Assembly (NCBI GenBank): GCA_038230695.1
Contig: JBBRMT010000004.1
Span: 1-52,531 of the forward strand
From: QHBQ01 sp038230695
GTDB lineage: Bacteria; Chloroflexota; Chloroflexia; QHBQ01
Length of the DNA: 52,531 nucleotides
Direction: 5' to 3'
The translations under genes were made by a program, and so were the position numbers. Below, one piece after another: positions 50,058 to 52,531 of this stretch. The notes below the pieces were generated by a model. It saw only the letters and a program-made list of their open reading frames with translations, was not told where the DNA came from and made no database searches. Positions within the stretch are counted from its first letter, which is position 1. The number at the start of each line of letters is the position of its first letter.

Positions 50058-50843
50058 ATGCTTGACTTCACCAATCTAATCGCCGAGTACGCGCTGCGGG
50101 TGGCGCTTTGGCCGGGGTTGGGATTGAGCCTGCCGCTGGCGCTGCTCCTGCTGGGCCTGCGACGATGGCTCACACCCACCCCTAGCCCCTCCCAGCGGGT
50201 GGGGAGTTCAACACCCATCCCTAGCCCTTCCCCGCGGGTGGGGAGTTTGCTGCGCGACCTGGTGGGCATCGCTGCTGCGCTGGTTTTGCTGGCGACCCTG
50301 CCTATACCTGCGCCCGGTTTCAATCTGCCCTTCTTTGGGGCGCTACCCAGCGGCCAGCAGTTGGCCGACCCGCTATTCGCCATTTTGCTGCTGCCGCTAG
50401 CATCTGTCGCAATGCTAAACTCGCGGGGCGATGGGTTGCGCTGGCTGCTTGCCTGGTTGCCAGTGGCGGCAGGGTTGCTGGCCGCCCAATATGAGGGCAG
50501 CGGGCTGGTCAGGGCGCTGGCCGCGTTGGCCTGCGTGCCGCTGCTACTTACCAGCGATGTGCTTATGCTACCGCGCAGCGCACAGCGGGCGGAGCGATGG
50601 TTGAGCGGGCTGGCCCAGCAGTTTGCATGGCTGGCGCTGATTGCCTTGCTGCTCGAACAGTTGATTGCGCCGTTGCCTGGCGACCCATTGCTATATGCGC
50701 TGCAATACGCTGCTACCGCGTTGATCGTCGCTGCGCTGGCGCGGCTGGTCAATCGCCGCTGGTTGCGCCTGGCTCACGACGCTTTGCCAGCGGCGGCAGG
50801 CGCGGCGCTGCTCGTGCTGATCGCCGCGCTGCTGCGGTGGTGA
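50058..50843 (+). CDS. Membrane protein, possible diverged NuoH/HyfC-like subunit
   Basis: 261 aa, about seven to eight hydrophobic segments, no cysteine. The N-terminus AEYALRVALWPGLGLSLPLALLLLGLRRWL and the later DPLFAILLLPLASVAMLN and VNRRWLRLAHDALPAAAGAALL have the spacing of NuoH/HyfC helices, but the conserved charged loops are missing. A repeat pair SPSQRVGSSTPIPSPSPRVG (50171-50248) is embedded in frame. Could be an old complex-I-like or hydrogenase membrane subunit in decay, or an unrelated membrane protein. Placed 130 bases downstream of the other membrane gene; no strong ribosome site at ATG 50058. Confidence 0.45.
   Translation: MLDFTNLIAEYALRVALWPGLGLSLPLALLLLGLRRWLTPTPSPSQRVGSSTPIPSPSPRVGSLLRDLVGIAAALVLLATLPIPAPGFNLPFFGALPSGQQLADPLFAILLLPLASVAMLNSRGDGLRWLLAWLPVAAGLLAAQYEGSGLVRALAALACVPLLLTSDVLMLPRSAQRAERWLSGLAQQFAWLALIALLLEQLIAPLPGDPLLYALQYAATALIVAALARLVNRRWLRLAHDALPAAAGAALLVLIAALLRW
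50171..50248. repeat. CACCCCTAGCCC...GGGTGGGGAGT repeat pair inside a gene
   Basis: Two tandem units of a CCCAGCGGGTGGGGAG palindrome type lie within the 50058-50843 frame. Confidence 0.7.
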
Positions 50844-51025
50844 TGAAGGTGGACAATTTGCAGCTTCAAGGTGCGGATCGGCGCTGGAATGTGGGTAATA
50901 GTTGTATGGTGGCAAGATAATTGCTTATTAAGCACAGACACCAAAGATGTTGTCGGTCGAAAGCTGATGGCTCAAACAGAAGCCACAGATTGTTTAACCC
51001 ACAAACAAAAAGGAGAAAAGTTATA

Positions 51026-51697
51026 ATGGGTAAAACCAAAACTTACATGGGCGCAGTAATAGCCGCCACTATGCTGATATTGGGCTTCGCGCTAGTCGCG
51101 ACCAGTCCAGCATCGGCGCACACTTCGGCTAGCCCTCTGAACCAGGCAGCCAGCCCCACCGCCGTGATGACTGGCACAATGGTAGGCGGCACCCCCACGA
51201 TGGCGATGGGTACTCCCACCGCCGTGATGACCGGTACAATGGTGGGCGGCACCCCCACGATGGCGATGGGTACTCCCACCGCCGCGATGACCGGTACAAT
51301 GGTGGGCGGCACCCCCACGATGGCGATGGGTACTCCTACCGCCGTGATGACGGGTACTATGGCAATGGGTACACCTACAATGGCGATGGGTACCCCAACC
51401 ATGATGGTAACTGGCACCATGGCGATGGGTACTCCGACTATGATGGCTGCTAGCCCCACCGCAATGATGGCGGCTCCGACTGCTACAACGGCGGTCATGG
51501 CTGCTAGCCCCACCGCGATGATGAGTGGCACCGGCCAGACGGGCGGCGCGACGGGCAGCACCGGCGGCACGGCTGCGGGTCTACCGCAAACTGGCAATGG
51601 CAACAGCGACTTCCTCATGCCTCTGGCTCTGTTCGGGTTGCTGCTGCTGGCTGCTGGCGTGATGCTGGCGCGGCGAACTAAGATTAACGTGCGCTAA
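51026..51697 (+). CDS. Met/Thr-rich LPQTG-anchored surface protein
   Basis: 223 aa. Signal peptide MGKTKTYMGAVIAATMLILGFALVATSPASA; residues about 45-105 are three tandem 20-residue units (AVMTGTMVGGTPTMAMGTPT) coded by exact 60-bp repeats (from 51160), then degenerate Met-rich units to about residue 165; Gly/Thr linker; sorting signal LPQTGNGNSDFLMPLALFGL followed by a hydrophobic helix and a basic end RRTKINVR. This is the classic LPXTG layout for sortase anchoring. No globular domain. Unknown role; Met-rich repeats may bind copper(I) or act as an oxidant sink (speculation). AAAGGAG lies 10 bases before ATG 51026; a strong terminator follows. No sortase gene in the window. Confidence 0.82.
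   Translation: MGKTKTYMGAVIAATMLILGFALVATSPASAHTSASPLNQAASPTAVMTGTMVGGTPTMAMGTPTAVMTGTMVGGTPTMAMGTPTAAMTGTMVGGTPTMAMGTPTAVMTGTMAMGTPTMAMGTPTMMVTGTMAMGTPTMMAASPTAMMAAPTATTAVMAASPTAMMSGTGQTGGATGSTGGTAAGLPQTGNGNSDFLMPLALFGLLLLAAGVMLARRTKINVR
51160..51340 (+). repeat. Three 60-bp tandem repeats in the LPQTG gene
   Basis: Units starting GCCGTGATGACTGGCACAAT recur every 60 bases with very few changes; degenerate shorter copies follow to about 51490. Confidence 0.9.
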
Positions 51698-51719
51698 CCA
51701 ACAACCATGCTATAACAGC

Positions 51720-51755
51720 GGGCAGGGCAGCCATATAGCTGCCCTGCCCATTTTT
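51720..51755 (+). terminator. Strong terminator after the LPQTG gene
   Basis: GGGCAGGGCAGC (51720-51731), CATATA loop, GCTGCCCTGCCC (51738-51749), ATTTTTC. Confidence 0.95.
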
Positions 51756-51800
51756 CGTCGCCCAGATGTTTTAGCAGGTAAGGAATTGCTTGGCGAGTAA

Positions 51801-52531
51801 TCAGGATTGCTGCTCGGCGGGGCGGTCAGCCAACTGCTCCACTGGGGTGGGAGTGATCAGCGGCGCAGAGGACACGTCCTCCTGGCTGCGGCGGTCAACC
51901 ATAAAGTGGCTGCCGGGGCGGGTCTTGAGGTAACGCTTGATACTGCTGCTCGCCTCAGACACCTGGGCAAGCGTGGTCAAGGGGCGGCGGGTGTTAGTTA
52001 CCACGGCGATGCTGATGGTCATAATCGGGAAGGTGGTCAGTACGTCGCTGCGGCTATTGGCAGTGATGAAGCCAGCAGCGCGGTCACTGGCGTTGTAGAA
52101 GCTGGGGATGGTGGCATCGAAGCGGGCAATAACCGCGCTGCAGATAGCCTTGACCCGCTCCGTCGCGGTAACGAAAATGAAATCGTCGCCGCCAACATGG
52201 CCGACGAAGTCGCTGGAGTCGCCCAGTTCGTCTACCACCGTGCAGATAATCTGAGCCAGCCACTTCAGCACGCGGTCGCCATGAACGTAGCCATACGTGT
52301 CGTTGAAGGCTTTGAAGTTGGCAAGGTCGGAGTAGCAGACTGCGAAGCGAATGCCAGCACGGATGCGGCTCTCCACCTCGCGCTCGATAATAACGTTGCC
52401 GGGCAGGCCAGTGAGAGGACTGGCCTGGCGGGCGCGCTCTAGGCGCTGCATCACCAGTTCAAGACGAGCCTGTAGCTCGGCCATATGCACCGGCTTGAGC
52501 AGGTAGTCATCCGCCCCCGCCTCGATAACGC
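51801..52531 (-). CDS. GGDEF response regulator (5' end cut)
   Basis: Diguanylate cyclase-type signalling protein cut at the right edge. The end of a receiver domain is visible: AGADDYLLKPVHMAELQAR (the KP after the last strand). It is followed by LTGLPGNVIIEREV, YSDLANFKAFNDTYGYVHGDRVL and VGHVGGDDFIFV: the GGDEF motif is GGDDF, a conservative change of Glu to Asp that may lower activity. A second substitution, FKAFNDTYG, is standard. The Pro/Gln tail after the GGDEF domain is disordered. Would make c-di-GMP if active; the input domain and kinase lie outside the window. Confidence 0.88.
   Translation of the reverse strand, partial: VIEAGADDYLLKPVHMAELQARLELVMQRLERARQASPLTGLPGNVIIEREVESRIRAGIRFAVCYSDLANFKAFNDTYGYVHGDRVLKWLAQIICTVVDELGDSSDFVGHVGGDDFIFVTATERVKAICSAVIARFDATIPSFYNASDRAAGFITANSRSDVLTTFPIMTISIAVVTNTRRPLTTLAQVSEASSSIKRYLKTRPGSHFMVDRRSQEDVSSAPLITPTPVEQLADRPAEQQS

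Overview
The window looks like a chromosomal piece of a Chloroflexota bacterium (mid-50s % GC by eye, Shine-Dalgarno leaders, consensus sigma70-type promoters). This rests on gene content, not on a marker gene: a bacterial/actinobacterial-type inositol-1-phosphate synthase beside two lipid acyltransferases, sugar and polyamine ABC transporters, many lipoproteins with Thr/Pro/Met-rich linkers, an LPQTG-anchored protein, and very repeat-rich intergenic DNA. No rRNA or phylogenetic marker is present, so the class is not resolved.

Layout. 1-803: end of a Yip1-like membrane protein with a GYGQQPPVG-repeat tail. 1072-5230: UgpAEB-like sugar/glycerol-phosphate ABC importer without its ATPase, facing a glycogen-debranching enzyme (minus, 5461-7527). 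7730-11314: small unknown protein, lipoprotein, and a coupled pair of ROK kinase and clan-CD (gingipain/CHAT-like) peptidase. 12116-20757: a long plus-strand housekeeping run glmU-prs-CorC-like-cdd-(broken membrane gene)-DeoC-like-birA-accD-accA. 21124-22615: two related exported proteins. 22698-26582: perfect promoter, about 430-nt structured leader, then potABC without potD. 26668-28132: alpha/beta hydrolase plus TetR regulator, with an operator-like palindrome inside the promoter. 28164-30155: YhdJ-like adenine methyltransferase and a restriction-enzyme gene broken by two one-base deletions. 30200-35578 (minus): ArsR-like regulator, ino1, two LpxL/PatA-like acyltransferases, recF. 35844-40572: lipoprotein, small membrane protein, nfo, SAM methyltransferase, two exported unknown proteins. 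40751-48364 (minus): DUF309, P-loop ATPase, MoxR ATPase, a duplicated-fold membrane protein, VWA protein, phosphatase. 48566-52531: tRNA-Val(CAC), two membrane proteins with faint complex-I-like features, an LPQTG protein with 60-bp repeats, and a truncated GGDEF response regulator.

How genes fit together: birA-accD-accA form a fatty-acid initiation unit (biotin ligation plus carboxyltransferase); glmU-prs-cdd-deoC-like group nucleotide-sugar and nucleotide metabolism; ino1 with two acyltransferases suggests phosphatidylinositol-type lipids; MoxR plus VWA plus a membrane protein suggests a chaperone-like AAA system of unknown client.

The intergenic DNA is full of short repeats in five recognisable families: TAGGGGCG...CGCCC palindromes; CCCTCTCCC...GGGAGAGGG palindromes; 7- to 9-bp short tandem repeats; a roughly 130-bp TAACTCGGCG element; and a 134-138-bp MITE-like element with two nested inverted repeats. 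Some provide start-region sequence for genes and some have entered reading frames. The observations I rate highest are the decayed restriction-modification system, the DeoC homologue lacking its Schiff-base lysine, the potA leader RNA, the MITE-like element, the duplicated membrane protein in the MoxR-VWA cluster, and the Met-rich LPQTG protein that shares repeat vocabulary with the sugar-binding lipoprotein. All similarity calls are from memory of families; nothing was searched.
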